Assembly (NCBI GenBank): GCA_902518965.1
Contig: CABYIQ010000001.1
Coordinates: 1 to 64,000, forward strand
DNA from: an uncultured SAR116 cluster alpha proteobacterium
GTDB lineage: Bacteria; Pseudomonadota; Alphaproteobacteria; Puniceispirillales; Puniceispirillaceae
Direction of reading: 5' to 3'
DNA: 64,000 bases
Below are positions 1-8,814 of the stretch, piece by piece (within the stretch, counting starts at the first letter, position 1; each line of letters begins with the position of its first letter). The position numbers and the translations under genes were made by a program. The notes under the pieces are model-generated. The model saw only the letters and a list, made by a program, of their open reading frames with translations, was not told the origin of the DNA and made no database searches.

Positions 1-1165
1 GCAGTCGGACGATAATTGTGAAGACAATAATCGCCAAACCAAAATTCCCAAACATACCAAACAGCCAGGAGATGGCGTAAAAGAACGGCTTGGTCAAGAA
101 ATAGAACCAGCCAAAATCAATCGCCAGATCAAAATTTGTAATGTTCAAATCTTCAGCATATCGGTCAAGAGCCGTCACCTTTTTTGCTCCTGAAAACAGA
201 TAAGTCTGCCAACTGATCTGCTTGCCGGGATCAAGGCGCATAACCTCACCCAGCATATCTGTTTGATAGATATCTTGTAGCCCGGTCGGCGTTGCTGAAG
301 CAAATGAACGCATTGAAAAATAGGCTTTAGTAGACTGAACTGGCATCAAAGCGGCCAGCCAGTATTTGTCTGTAATTCCTATCCACCCTCCAGGTTGTTC
401 TGGCGAGAAGGTAAGGCCCTGACGCCCCGCATCACGCACATCATCATAATCCTCTTCAGAGAGGGTTTCATCAAAAACGCCAAGGGGGCCTTCATGTAAA
501 ATATAAAGTCCCAACGTATCCGGCGTATCAGAACGGCGCAGCAGGCTATAAGCACTAAGAGTGATTGAGTCACTCCGGTTAGATCTCACATTGTCTGTGA
601 CTGTAATTAGATAATCTTCATCAATGAAAAAAGTGCGGGAAAAAACCAGTCCTTCTTCATTATCATAGGTCAATGTGACTGGTGTATCTGGTGACAGAAT
701 TTGGCTACTGGCCTGCCACAAGGTGGTTTCATCGGGCAAAAGAATGGACTCACCAGAACTAGCAACCCAGCCAAATTCTGCAAAATATGGAGAGTCTGAA
801 TCAAAGCGCTTGAATAAGTGAATCTGACTGGCATCATCATCTTGGGTTTCGTAATAGCCTTTGAGAACAACATCATCAAGACGTCCACCCATCGTCGAAA
901 AAGAGCCGCTGAGCTGTGGGGCTTCTATTTTTATTCTGACCCCACTGTCCTGAGCAACCGTATCTGTTGAATTTTGTCCTGCTCCTACATCTCTTTGCGC
1001 CATCTGGCCTGTTGTGGCTGTCTGGTTCTTCTGGGCTTGCTGCTGCGCTTCATAAGCGGCGCGATCAGCCTGGAGATCAGGTTCAACAACATAAAGCTGC
1101 CAGCCAATCAGAATCGCTAGTGACAAAGACATAGCGGCAATAAGATTTCGTGTTTCAGGTGCCAT
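1..1165 (-). CDS. yidC: Membrane protein insertase YidC (N-terminal part, cut by window edge)
   Basis: YidC inserts and folds inner-membrane proteins, alone or with SecYEG. About 388 residues are visible; the C-terminal insertase core lies beyond the window start, so the ORF track does not list it. The protein opens MAPETRNLIAAMSL with a first membrane segment (about residues 7-26), then a Gln/Ala-rich linker, then the start of the large periplasmic beta domain (KIEAPQLSGSFSTMGGRLDD), as in Gram-negative YidC. The start is the ATG at 1165. It follows yidD by about 70 bases, the usual order rpmH-rnpA-yidD-yidC, which supports the call strongly. Confidence 0.93.
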   Translation of the reverse strand, partial: MAPETRNLIAAMSLSLAILIGWQLYVVEPDLQADRAAYEAQQQAQKNQTATTGQMAQRDVGAGQNSTDTVAQDSGVRIKIEAPQLSGSFSTMGGRLDDVVLKGYYETQDDDASQIHLFKRFDSDSPYFAEFGWVASSGESILLPDETTLWQASSQILSPDTPVTLTYDNEEGLVFSRTFFIDEDYLITVTDNVRSNRSDSITLSAYSLLRRSDTPDTLGLYILHEGPLGVFDETLSEEDYDDVRDAGRQGLTFSPEQPGGWIGITDKYWLAALMPVQSTKAYFSMRSFASATPTGLQDIYQTDMLGEVMRLDPGKQISWQTYLFSGAKKVTALDRYAEDLNITNFDLAIDFGWFYFLTKPFFYAISWLFGMFGNFGLAIIVFTIIVRL

Positions 1166-1236
1166 TGTGCACTTTCCCTATTTTCACTTTTTCAAAAGCA
1201 GATATAATATGATCCGCTTCGTAAGCTTGATTTTTG

Positions 1237-1494
1237 TCAAGGTACTGGGTCATGCCCAGAACCACCAAACGGATGGCATCTGACAATACGTTTAACGGCT
1301 AACCATCCGCCACGCAATGCTCCATATTTTTCAGTAGCCTCTATTGTGTAGGCAGAACAAGTTGGTGTGAACCGGCAATTCACCCCAAGCAGAGGTGAAA
1401 TGAAATAACGGTAAATATATACAGGTGTAAGCAACACTCGTGCAAATAATTTTCTGAAGTACGATGAACCTGTTTTAGTGCCCAAGGGCTTCAC
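1237..1494 (-). CDS. yidD: Membrane protein insertion efficiency factor YidD
   Basis: This 85-residue protein is a typical YidD: a short amphipathic N-terminus, a hydrophobic stretch around [10 protein letters not shown], the family cysteine region [15 protein letters not shown], and the closing [14 protein letters not shown]. The family helps YidC-dependent membrane insertion at the inner face of the membrane. It starts with GTG, and the GTGA overlap with the rnpA stop implies translational coupling. Gene order around it is the conserved one. Confidence 0.93.
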   Translation of the reverse strand: MKPLGTKTGSSYFRKLFARVLLTPVYIYRYFISPLLGVNCRFTPTCSAYTIEATEKYGALRGGWLAVKRIVRCHPFGGSGHDPVP

Positions 1495-1925
1495 TCCTGG
1501 GCCGCTGTTTTAATTAGTTTTTTATGGATGCGCTTTGCTGCTATGGAGAAATCTTCTAACAATTCTGTCCATGCTGCCTGAACAAGGCTGTGACGGGCCA
1601 CAAGCACATAATCCGTGCCAGATGGCGCATGGTCACACTCCAGCTTGCGGAATAGGGCCCGCATTCGTCGCTTTGCCCTATTGCGAGCCACCGCATTGCC
1701 CACTTTTTTTGAGGCTGTTACACCCGTTCTGTAACTAAGTGTTGGCTGAGATGCTGTTGAAGCTGGTTTTACAGCCGCCTGCAGAATGAAATGAGTCATC
1801 ACCTGACGGACGCCCTTATGCTGTACAAACAGAAAATCTCGACGCTGCCGCAACGCACCAGAAAGATGCCTTTGCGATTTATTTTCTGGTGTAAGATTGA
1901 TTTTGTCTAAACCGCCATCTGTCAT
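1491..1925 (-). CDS. rnpA: Ribonuclease P protein component
   Basis: RnpA is the basic protein subunit that binds the RNase P RNA during tRNA 5' maturation. The RNA-binding signature [14 protein letters not shown] is present near the middle, after the beta-strand segment [13 protein letters not shown], and [13 protein letters not shown] aligns with the usual N-terminal region. The track opens at a GTG at 1949; I prefer the ATG at 1925, which has an AGG-type ribosome-binding site eight bases upstream, giving 144 residues. Even so the N-terminus is about 25 residues longer than most RnpA proteins. Its stop overlaps the yidD start by four bases. Confidence 0.9.
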   Translation of the reverse strand: MTDGGLDKINLTPENKSQRHLSGALRQRRDFLFVQHKGVRQVMTHFILQAAVKPASTASQPTLSYRTGVTASKKVGNAVARNRAKRRMRALFRKLECDHAPSGTDYVLVARHSLVQAAWTELLEDFSIAAKRIHKKLIKTAAQE

Positions 1926-1991
1926 AAGCTCGACCTGACCAAGCAGCACTTAGCTTACTTTTATTTGTCAGCCGGACCAATCACAATCCTA

Positions 1992-2126
1992 TTAAGCAGA
2001 CAATTTTGCACGACCCTTGGCACGACGGGTGCGGATCACTCGACGTCCACCAACAGTAGCCATTCTTGATCTAAAACCATGGCGACGTTTACGCACAAGT
2101 ACGCTTGGCTGATAGGTGCGTTTCAT
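1992..2126 (-). CDS. rpmH: 50S ribosomal protein L34
   Basis: The ORF track misses this gene because it is only 44 codons. The minus strand reads [18 protein letters not shown] and closes with the basic tail [11 protein letters not shown], a full-length L34. L34 is a small basic protein of the large ribosomal subunit. It lies immediately upstream of rnpA in the universal rpmH-rnpA order, with about 66 bases between its stop and the chosen rnpA start. A GGAGCG-like ribosome-binding site precedes the ATG. Confidence 0.97.
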   Translation of the reverse strand: MKRTYQPSVLVRKRRHGFRSRMATVGGRRVIRTRRAKGRAKLSA

Positions 2127-2241
2127 TTTATCGCTCCTTTGTCTTTGGTTTCACTATTAATCAATGAGCGGTTGTCTTACGTTGCATCTAGTAAATTGTC
2201 AAGATTATTTAGCTGTTTTATCCCGAGATCTATCAGATTGA

Positions 2242-2724
2242 CTAAGGCTGATTGTCAACCAACGGCCGCGACGGCCGCGGTTCAAGATCCCAGGGAAAGA
2301 AAATCCAAGTGTCCTGAGAAACTTCAGTAATAAATGTATCCACCACAGGCCGGCCAAGCGGTTTTGCATAAACTGTTGCAAAATGCGCCTTTGGCAGCAT
2401 TTGTCGCAACATCTTGCCCGTCTCACCTGTGTCCACAAGATCATCAATGATGAGCCAGCCTTCTCCATCACTTGCCATTTCGGGGGCTTTCATTACCTCA
2501 ACTTCCCCTCTTTCTTGCGCTTGGTATGACGCAAGACAAGCTGTCTCTATAAGCCGAACCTCTAGCTCACGCGCTACAATCGCTGCCGGCACAAGCCCCC
2601 CTCTGGTCACCGCGATGATTCCAGTGAATGGGCCAAGCTCCAGTAAACGCCAAGCCAATGCCTTTGAAGTCCTATGTAATTCCTCCCAAGAGACCGGAAA
2701 ATTTTTGTTCTGATCATATGTCAC
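2242..2724 (-). CDS. gpt: Xanthine (guanine) phosphoribosyltransferase
   Basis: A type I phosphoribosyltransferase of 160 residues that would salvage xanthine or guanine with PRPP to the nucleotide. The PRPP-binding loop [13 protein letters not shown] is clear around residue 95, and ITAVTRGG-type loop residues ([19 protein letters not shown]) match Gpt. Length equals E. coli Gpt (152) plus a few residues. The start is GTG at 2724. It stands alone between rpmH and tRNA-Arg. A related hypoxanthine or orotate enzyme is less likely because of the C-terminal [10 protein letters not shown] segment seen in XGPRT. Confidence 0.88.
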   Translation of the reverse strand: MTYDQNKNFPVSWEELHRTSKALAWRLLELGPFTGIIAVTRGGLVPAAIVARELEVRLIETACLASYQAQERGEVEVMKAPEMASDGEGWLIIDDLVDTGETGKMLRQMLPKAHFATVYAKPLGRPVVDTFITEVSQDTWIFFPWDLEPRPSRPLVDNQP

Positions 2725-2895
2725 GCTTTAACCGCCTTTACCTCATTTAATTGGACTTTTCCTGTCAGAGCCTTTGTACAACCAAAGCTCCCATACTGTC
2801 CAAAATTTTATCTCAGAATTGGATCAAACGCTAAAATTAAAACTAGACAGACGGTCGCATTGTGGATTATCGTCCCCCAAACTTTCAAACAAGAT

Positions 2896-2972
2896 GCGCT
2901 CGTAGCTCAGCTGGATAGAGCACTAGACTACGAATCTAGGGGTCAGGGGTTCGAATCCTCTCGAGCGCGCCA
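2896..2972 (+). tRNA. tRNA-Arg (anticodon ACG)
   Basis: A complete 77-base cloverleaf can be drawn by hand: acceptor stem GCGCTCG/CGAGCGC, D arm AGCTCAGCTGGATAGAGC, anticodon stem CTAGA/TCTAG with loop CTACGAA giving anticodon ACG, T arm with GGTTCGAATCC, discriminator G and an encoded CCA end. A34 would be edited to inosine to read CGN codons. A decayed copy of its 3' three-quarters lies 1095 bases downstream. Confidence 0.96.
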
Positions 2973-3036
2973 ATCTCGACAAATTATAGCCTCATTTTAG
3001 TTATCAGATACGCTAGCAATCTTTTTTACACAGACC

Positions 3037-3933
3037 ATGTTGATGCTTATGATAATACTAATTCGCATTATCACGTGCGGCATAATGATAATATTCACGA
3101 CCGTTTTACAAGCCCACGAAATTGCCAATTCCTCCACCAGTGCTTCTTTGATTTTGGCTAAAAACTTAAACAACCAAATGGATGTAAAACAAACCGCAAA
3201 TACAGTGAGCATAAAGTCTAACGGCATTCCCAATCATGAAACTGGGGACTTTCCTAGACGAGGAAATCCACACACAATAAAAGAACAATTACACATTTTG
3301 TACTTCACTAAAAAACCCAAAAAAACGGGCTATGTAACTCCAAGCAAGTTTTTTGGTGTCGCGGTGAATGGTGTCATGTTTGTACCCGGAACAGCAGAAT
3401 GCTGGAGTCCTGAAAAACAGCTAGCTCAATCAATAACAAAAAAGAGGTCTCCTGCTTTGAATAGACCCAGACCACGAACAAGATACAATGGACCGTGCAG
3501 TTGGCGTAAGGAAGCAATTGTATCATCCCAAAAAAGACTAGGCTTAGATATGAATAATGCACATGTTCAGCCAAATGGAATGTATCATTATCACGGCTTA
3601 CCCATAGGTCTAATTCAGACACAAAAAAAACCTGATGACTTAATTCATGTGGGATTTGCTGGTGATGGATTTAAAATTTTCGCATCTATGAAAAATAAGT
3701 TTAAATCAAGTTATAAATTGAAAAAAGGTTCAAGAAGCGGAGGGCCTGGTGGTTTGCATGATGGAACCTATACTCAGGATTTTGAGTTTGAAAATGGCGC
3801 TGGCGACTTAGATGAGTGCAACGGAATTGATACCGGTGAGCATGGATACATTTATTTAATTACAGAAGAATTTCCATTCATTCCAAGATGCTGGAAAGGC
3901 TCCCCCCACCCATCATTCAAATCCCGTCCATAA
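3037..3933 (+). CDS. Secreted YHYH-domain protein
   Basis: The 298-residue product starts with a hydrophobic segment (about residues 1-25, MLMLMIILIRIITCGIMIIF) ending at QAHE, a likely signal peptide or anchor. The YHYH family motif is present as NGMYHYHGLP around residue 186, and the C-terminal block GDLDECNGIDTGEHG followed by FPFIPRCWKG is also typical. YHYH proteins are mostly exported and of unknown function. Several cysteines could pair outside the cytoplasm. Composition is more AT-rich and lysine-rich than its neighbours. It is enclosed by tRNA-Arg and a tRNA remnant, suggesting acquisition. The exact start is uncertain because several Met codons are clustered. Confidence 0.8.
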   Translation: MLMLMIILIRIITCGIMIIFTTVLQAHEIANSSTSASLILAKNLNNQMDVKQTANTVSIKSNGIPNHETGDFPRRGNPHTIKEQLHILYFTKKPKKTGYVTPSKFFGVAVNGVMFVPGTAECWSPEKQLAQSITKKRSPALNRPRPRTRYNGPCSWRKEAIVSSQKRLGLDMNNAHVQPNGMYHYHGLPIGLIQTQKKPDDLIHVGFAGDGFKIFASMKNKFKSSYKLKKGSRSGGPGGLHDGTYTQDFEFENGAGDLDECNGIDTGEHGYIYLITEEFPFIPRCWKGSPHPSFKSRP

Positions 3934-4005
3934 AGGGGCCTTTTAAGCGTTTGTGTCCATCTGGCAATGAAAAGATGAAATTGCTCAGAGAGTCGTGAAA
4001 TACAG

Positions 4006-4063
4006 CAGGATAGAGAGCTAGACTACAAATCTAGGAGTCAGGGGTTCGAATCCTCTCGAGCGT
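4006..4063 (+). pseudogene. Decayed partial copy of tRNA-Arg
   Basis: This segment matches tRNA-Arg positions 2911-2967 at a constant offset of 1095 bases with five mismatches in 57, including an uninterrupted 26-base identity covering the T arm and 3' acceptor strand. Further 5' the similarity fades (about half the bases at 3996-4005) and no matching 5' acceptor strand exists, so it cannot fold into a tRNA. The anticodon loop would read CTACAAA (ACA). It may be a duplicated attachment site left by integration, or the remains of a tandem tRNA duplication. Confidence 0.8.
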
Positions 4064-4131
4064 GCTATTTCCTACCCTATCGCACCAACGATACCCTTGA
4101 GTAATATCAACAGGTTAGATAATTTCTACCG

Positions 4132-4152
4132 TGTGTCAACAGACACATTTTT
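4132..4152 (+). terminator. Possible short intrinsic terminator
   Basis: A six-base-pair stem TGTGTC/GACACA with loop AACA is followed by TTTTT. It lies about 70 bases after the tRNA remnant and could end plus-strand transcription from the YHYH gene. The stem is short, so confidence is low. Confidence 0.35.
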
Positions 4153-4290
4153 ATACCGGGTGTTATACCAGTGTGAAACTCCTTGCTCGAAAGGCCAGTC
4201 CCGGTAGATGACGACAAACACTGCTTTCAAAAAGAAGCTAAAGGAACGGTTGGTTATTATTCGCGTTGTATACAATGACAACAAAAACTT

Positions 4291-4806
4291 TCAACGCTGG
4301 GCTAAAATGACAAGAAAAGCCAAACAGACAAAAAAGCCAATGCTTGAGCGAATGTAGTTAAATTTATTCCATCTAGCTTCAAACATTGAACGCTCTTGAT
4401 TGGCCGCTTGGTCATCCAATTTGTCCACTTGCAGTTTCTGAACATGATTATTTAAAGGAATATGAATAATGATGGTAACGCCCTGAGCACCAACAAGGTA
4501 GATAAAGCAGACGAGCAAGGTCAACGAAGCGTCTGGGAATTCAACATAGACTATTGAAGTAAATGTTGTAGTGATTACTGAGATTATTGAGCCAACCCAA
4601 ATTAGCATAAAAAGCGGCTGATTGTTTTGAATTATCTCGTCTGTCACCTGAAATGCGCGAAGAAAATTTTTGTCCGTGAGCTTCGCAAGGCCGGGCATCA
4701 CAACAACTGCATAGGTCAGAATAAATCCAGTTACAAGTCCACAGGATAATGCTGAGACGATTAATGAAGCATCAAACAAGTCTAAATTATGAATTAATGT
4801 AATCAT
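4291..4806 (-). CDS. DUF1772 (anthrone oxygenase-like) membrane protein
   Basis: A 171-residue integral membrane protein with four predicted hydrophobic segments (about residues 12-36, 63-88, 92-115 and 150-170). The pattern HIPLNNHVQKL followed by RWNKFNYIRS matches the DUF1772 family, which includes fungal anthrone oxygenase-like proteins; most bacterial members have no assigned function. It is separated from its neighbours by more than 180 bases on each side, so it is probably transcribed alone or with the tiny ORF upstream. No partner gene suggests a role. Confidence 0.7.
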   Translation of the reverse strand: MITLIHNLDLFDASLIVSALSCGLVTGFILTYAVVVMPGLAKLTDKNFLRAFQVTDEIIQNNQPLFMLIWVGSIISVITTTFTSIVYVEFPDASLTLLVCFIYLVGAQGVTIIIHIPLNNHVQKLQVDKLDDQAANQERSMFEARWNKFNYIRSSIGFFVCLAFLVILAQR

Positions 4807-4849
4807 TACCCGATATTACTCAGGGTCATCTTTGGTTAGCCCTTTTTTG

Positions 4850-4957
4850 TCAGATAATGTAGGGCAGTTTAACAGCTGCTATTATAATGGTACAAGCGAT
4901 AGCAACTAGGCTAAAACGTAATGTCCAGTTTATGTCTTCAGGTTGCTGTTTAGGCAT
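4850..4957 (-). CDS. Possible 35-residue single-span membrane protein
   Basis: Too short for the track. The ORF encodes a charged, Gln-rich N-terminus (MPKQQPEDINW) followed by one hydrophobic helix (SLVAIACTIIIAAV) and ends LPYII. A GATGGGG sequence lies a few bases before the ATG. It is 43 bases upstream of, and on the same strand as, the DUF1772 gene, so it could be its operon leader or partner. I recognise no family. Chance is a real alternative at this length. Confidence 0.35.
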   Translation of the reverse strand: MPKQQPEDINWTLRFSLVAIACTIIIAAVKLPYII

Positions 4958-5145
4958 TTTTAACCCCATCTATTGAGGGACAGTATAATCAGGCGTCGAG
5001 AAAACACAATATGTAGTGTTTTGAGGCGTGAGTAATGGTCACATGTGGTCAAAGCTACAATATTCTAGATAACGAGACTCTGCTTTTGTTTTATAGCTGT
5101 CTGTCTGTCGGCGCATGATTTAAAAATCAATGCATTCAATTTGAG

Positions 5146-7020
5146 TTAAGAATTGTTTAATTTTGATATTCGACGTTGTGCTGCTAACCTAAAGGGGGCA
5201 TTAGCTGCACCGAAACCGCGATAACCTGATCGTCGTTCAATGAATTCAAAGAACAAACCATTACCAAAGTTTGTGCTGTAAAAATGCAAGGCAGTTCCAG
5301 TTTCATCTTCATCATATAAAATGTTAAATTTACGAAGCAGTTCAAGTTCCGTTTCCGGCAAATCAAATCGAGCTGAAATATCCGCATAATAATTTTCTGT
5401 TTGAGGCAAGATCTGAAACCCTAGCCTTCTGAATTCACGAGCAAGCGATACCGCATCATCAGTTGCGAATGCTAAATGCTGGACCGAACCCCCGTGTCCA
5501 CCAGATGCAAATTGATGAGCGCTAGTGCGAGTGGCATCACTACCATTCAATGTGAGCTGTACCGAGTGGTCATAAGTAGACACAACCTGACTTTTAACAA
5601 CACCATCCGGATCAATCACATCTACCATTTTCGATTTATGCATTTCAAAAATGGTTGTGAAAAACAAAGTCCAACTAAGCATTTCGTCATAGCCCATAGT
5701 CTGGGCTATATGATCAATTGCTTTGATTGTAACAGGTTTGGTGCTGGTTGAACTTATCACGTTAAAATTGCTGCCCCACAGATCTAATTCAGAATCCACA
5801 AACCTTATGAGGCTGTCTGCTCCTCCCCGTATTGCGGGAAATTCACTCTCGGAAGAATCTGCAGGCAAAGTAATACACTCTGCGCCAAGCATAATCGCGC
5901 GCTTGAAAGCAGCGTTTGCATCATCAACAACAAAAGCAATCTCACTCACAACGACACCATGTTCACAGGCTGTTTTATACAACCGGCCCTGTTGATCACT
6001 ATTAAGTAAAATATTCACTTCACCCGACTGATAGCGTGAGACATCTTTTGACTTGTGCTGCCCGACATTAACGAAGCCCATCTTGGATAATAAGGCACCT
6101 AGAGTTTGCGCACTTACAGATGCACACGCAAATTCAACATAATGCACAGCAGTTGTGACTACATTATTAGGAAGAGCAGGGAGTGATTTTAATGGGCGGT
6201 CAGTGCGCCGCCTTACCTCATCCATTAAATAAATCAATGAACGATGACCATCCTGCGCAACCATTTTCGCATCACCGCGCCTGAACTGATCATTAAATAT
6301 CTCTAACGACAGAGGGCCGTCATATCCTGTAGCATAAACCGCATCCATAAATCCATTTAGGTCAAGATCTCCCTCACCAGGCATATTTCGAAAATGCCGT
6401 GACCAGTATAGCAAATCCATATCAATAGCTGGAGCATCGGCAAGCTGTACAAAGAAAATTTTATCTCCAGGTATCACTCGGATACTGTTAGGATCTATTC
6501 GACGCCCCAACGTATGAAAGCTATCAAGTATTAATCCAATATGACTATGCCCTGCACGCCGAACCACTTCCCATGCATCACGATGGTCATTTATAAATTT
6601 GCCCCAAGCTAACGCTTCATATCCGACGCGCACTCCATATTGTTTTGCAATATCTCCAAGAGCAGAAAAATCATCAGCACACCGGTCGATTCCTCCCAAT
6701 CCGGCGGGATGAAGAGATGAACACACCAGCATAAGATCTGTACCAAGCTTAACCATTAGGTCAAATTTATGCTGTGCCCGTGAAAAAGCGCGTTGTCTTA
6801 ATATCCCTTCGGGCAAACCCTCAAAATCTCGAAAAGGCTGAAACAAAGTGATCTCTAAACCATGGTCTGAGACCATGTTTTTTACATCAGTGGGATTAAG
6901 ATCGAAGCTGATAAAGTCCTGCTCAAAAATTTCAATCCCATCAAAGCCTGCTTTGGATATAGCATCGAGCTTTTCGCGTAAATCGCCTGAAAGTGACACA
7001 GTTGCAATTGAGGTTTTCAT
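5146..7020 (-). CDS. quiC: 3-dehydroshikimate dehydratase, TIM barrel fused to HPPD-like domain (QuiC1 type)
   Basis: The enzyme dehydrates 3-dehydroshikimate to protocatechuate, feeding quinate or shikimate carbon into the downstream ring cleavage. Residues 1-280 form a sugar-isomerase-like TIM barrel with the expected metal ligands Glu135 (GYEALAWG), Asp166 (LDSFHTLG), Gln192 (VQLADAP) and Glu240 (LSLEIFND), one residue from those known in Pseudomonas QuiC1. Residues from about 290 to the end form a two-part VOC domain like 4-hydroxyphenylpyruvate dioxygenase, with VHYVEFA, VQHLAFATDD and GLFFEFIERR carrying the His, His, Glu set. Length 624 fits the fused family. It is the last gene of the lig operon, nine bases after ligJ. 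Confidence 0.88.
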   Translation of the reverse strand: MKTSIATVSLSGDLREKLDAISKAGFDGIEIFEQDFISFDLNPTDVKNMVSDHGLEITLFQPFRDFEGLPEGILRQRAFSRAQHKFDLMVKLGTDLMLVCSSLHPAGLGGIDRCADDFSALGDIAKQYGVRVGYEALAWGKFINDHRDAWEVVRRAGHSHIGLILDSFHTLGRRIDPNSIRVIPGDKIFFVQLADAPAIDMDLLYWSRHFRNMPGEGDLDLNGFMDAVYATGYDGPLSLEIFNDQFRRGDAKMVAQDGHRSLIYLMDEVRRRTDRPLKSLPALPNNVVTTAVHYVEFACASVSAQTLGALLSKMGFVNVGQHKSKDVSRYQSGEVNILLNSDQQGRLYKTACEHGVVVSEIAFVVDDANAAFKRAIMLGAECITLPADSSESEFPAIRGGADSLIRFVDSELDLWGSNFNVISSTSTKPVTIKAIDHIAQTMGYDEMLSWTLFFTTIFEMHKSKMVDVIDPDGVVKSQVVSTYDHSVQLTLNGSDATRTSAHQFASGGHGGSVQHLAFATDDAVSLAREFRRLGFQILPQTENYYADISARFDLPETELELLRKFNILYDEDETGTALHFYSTNFGNGLFFEFIERRSGYRGFGAANAPFRLAAQRRISKLNNS

Positions 7021-7029
7021 ATATCAGCC

Positions 7030-8073
7030 TTACTCACCAGCCTTGGTCCGGTGCTTGTAATCTTTAGGGTCCAAACGACTGAAAACACGTTTTGAATTTT
7101 CGGAAAATATGTCTCTTTTTGCAGCGGCGTCTAATGCTTCATTGGCGTCAATATAACGTTTGGTGTCATCAAAATAATGACCTGTGCGCGGGTCAACGCC
7201 TCGCACTGCACCAATCATTTCTGAAGCAAAAAGGATATTTTTAGTTGGAATAACGTCAAGTAGGAGGTCAATGCCATCTTGATGATACACACAAGTGTCA
7301 AAAAAAATATTGTTGAAAACGCGCTCATCCAGATCGCCAAGCCCCTTATCCTGAGCAATCCCGCGGAAACGTCCCCAATGATAAGGTACTGCTCCACCGC
7401 CATGAGGAATGATGATCTTCAGTTCAGGAAAATCTACAAATACATCTGAAAACATTAACTGGACAAATGCTGTAGTATCTGCCCCTAGATAATAGCTTGA
7501 GGTTGTATCTAGCGAATGATGACAAGCCCCGGAAACATGAATCATGGCCGGGACATCAAGTTCAACCATTTTTTCATAAAGAGGATACCAGAATTTATCG
7601 CCAAGGCGGGGATCTTTCCAGTAGCCACCAGAGGGGTCGGGATTCAAATTACAACCTACAAACCCCATCTCTCTAACGCATCTTTCTAGCTCTGCAACAC
7701 TCGAATCAATGCCTGCACCCGGACTTTGAGGTAGCTGACAAGCAGGCACAAAATTCTTTGGAAATAAATCACAGACTCGCCGAATAAGGTCATTTTGCTG
7801 TTCAGTCCAGGCCTGCGATGTGCTGGCATTTCCAACATGATGCCCCATCCAGCTCGCACGCGGTGAAAAAATAGTTACATCAGTCCCGCGTTCTTGCTGT
7901 ATTTTCAATTGGTTATTTACTATGGAGTCTCTTATTTCATCATCAGAGACATTAATGCTACCTTTCTCAAATATATGGTCTGGATTCGATTTTAGAATCT
8001 CTTTCTGGGCATTACGGTAGGCCTCAACAGGCGGAGGTGTAGTTGTATAGTGGCCATGGCAGTCAACAATCAT
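7030..8073 (-). CDS. ligJ: 4-oxalomesaconate hydratase (LigJ, amidohydrolase family)
   Basis: LigJ hydrates 4-oxalomesaconate to 4-carboxy-4-hydroxy-2-oxoadipate in the protocatechuate 4,5-cleavage pathway. The 347-residue protein begins with the metal motif DCHGHY and has further amidohydrolase motifs IHVSGACHHS and IPHGGGAVPYHWGRFRG; the segment FSPRASWMGHHVGN is typical of LigJ. It abuts ligK with no gap (stop at 7030, start next to the ligK stop) and sits between ligK and quiC. Other decarboxylase-like amidohydrolases share the fold, but the neighbourhood makes LigJ the clear choice. Confidence 0.9.
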   Translation of the reverse strand: MIVDCHGHYTTTPPPVEAYRNAQKEILKSNPDHIFEKGSINVSDDEIRDSIVNNQLKIQQERGTDVTIFSPRASWMGHHVGNASTSQAWTEQQNDLIRRVCDLFPKNFVPACQLPQSPGAGIDSSVAELERCVREMGFVGCNLNPDPSGGYWKDPRLGDKFWYPLYEKMVELDVPAMIHVSGACHHSLDTTSSYYLGADTTAFVQLMFSDVFVDFPELKIIIPHGGGAVPYHWGRFRGIAQDKGLGDLDERVFNNIFFDTCVYHQDGIDLLLDVIPTKNILFASEMIGAVRGVDPRTGHYFDDTKRYIDANEALDAAAKRDIFSENSKRVFSRLDPKDYKHRTKAGE

Positions 8074-8802
8074 TTAATCCTCCTGCCAACAATTTATGCC
8101 GTTGAACTCGCCAAGATCGTTTAGTTCATCCACATACTCAAAACCTTCGGCTTCTAAGCGGGGTCGCATGTTGTAGAGATCAAGCCCTAGCTCACCTTTT
8201 GCAAGTTTAACTCGTTTTTCTTCTTCATCTTTCGTGCGTGCTTCTGCTGCGTTAAATACTGTAGCTGCACTCCGACGCGGCACTACACAGACACCATCAT
8301 CATCGGCAACAATCACGTCACCAGGAAACACCACTTGGCCAGCACAGATGATTGGCACATTTACCGACCCAAGGGTATTTTTGACTGTGCCTTTTGAAGA
8401 AATTGCTCTTGACCAGACAGGAAAATTCATCTTTTGGAGGTCAGCAACATCACGAACACCAGCGTCAATAATAAGTCCCCTCACACCACGCGCCTTAGCT
8501 GAAGTGGCCAAGAGATCACCAAAAAACCCATCAGTATTATCAGAAGTGCAAGCCACCACCAAAATATCCCCTGCCTGACACAGCTCTATAGCCACATGAA
8601 CCATCCAATTATCACCTGGTTGGGCCAAAATGGTCACTGCGGTGCCCCCAATCCTCGCGCCGGAGAATATAGGGCGCATATAAGGTTTCAGTAGTCCCGT
8701 ACGACCCTGCGCCTCATGCACTGTTGATGCTCCTAAGTCAGCTAATGAAGCGGCGAGATTAGCATCTGCTCGTTTTATATTTTTTACAGCAACAGTTTTC
8801 AT
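8074..8802 (-). CDS. ligK: 4-carboxy-4-hydroxy-2-oxoadipate aldolase (LigK, RraA-like)
   Basis: LigK splits 4-carboxy-4-hydroxy-2-oxoadipate into pyruvate and oxaloacetate, the last step of the 4,5-cleavage route. The 242-residue protein has the RraA-like core with [14 protein letters not shown] (metal/substrate Asp and Arg) and [28 protein letters not shown]-type strand order around residues 150-185. Family members can also act as oxaloacetate decarboxylase. It starts 12 bases after ligI ends and directly abuts ligJ. Confidence 0.92.
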   Translation of the reverse strand: MKTVAVKNIKRADANLAASLADLGASTVHEAQGRTGLLKPYMRPIFSGARIGGTAVTILAQPGDNWMVHVAIELCQAGDILVVACTSDNTDGFFGDLLATSAKARGVRGLIIDAGVRDVADLQKMNFPVWSRAISSKGTVKNTLGSVNVPIICAGQVVFPGDVIVADDDGVCVVPRRSAATVFNAAEARTKDEEEKRVKLAKGELGLDLYNMRPRLEAEGFEYVDELNDLGEFNGINCWQED

Positions 8803-8814
8803 CAGATGTCTCCT

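Noticed and set aside
379-888. Two minus-strand ORFs (64 and 72 residues) in the first kilobase
   Set aside because: They lie in other frames of yidC, which is clearly coding from 1165 to the window start; their products look like random sequence.
4006-4063. A second functional tRNA
   Set aside because: There is no matching 5' acceptor strand and the D arm is degraded, so it cannot form a cloverleaf.
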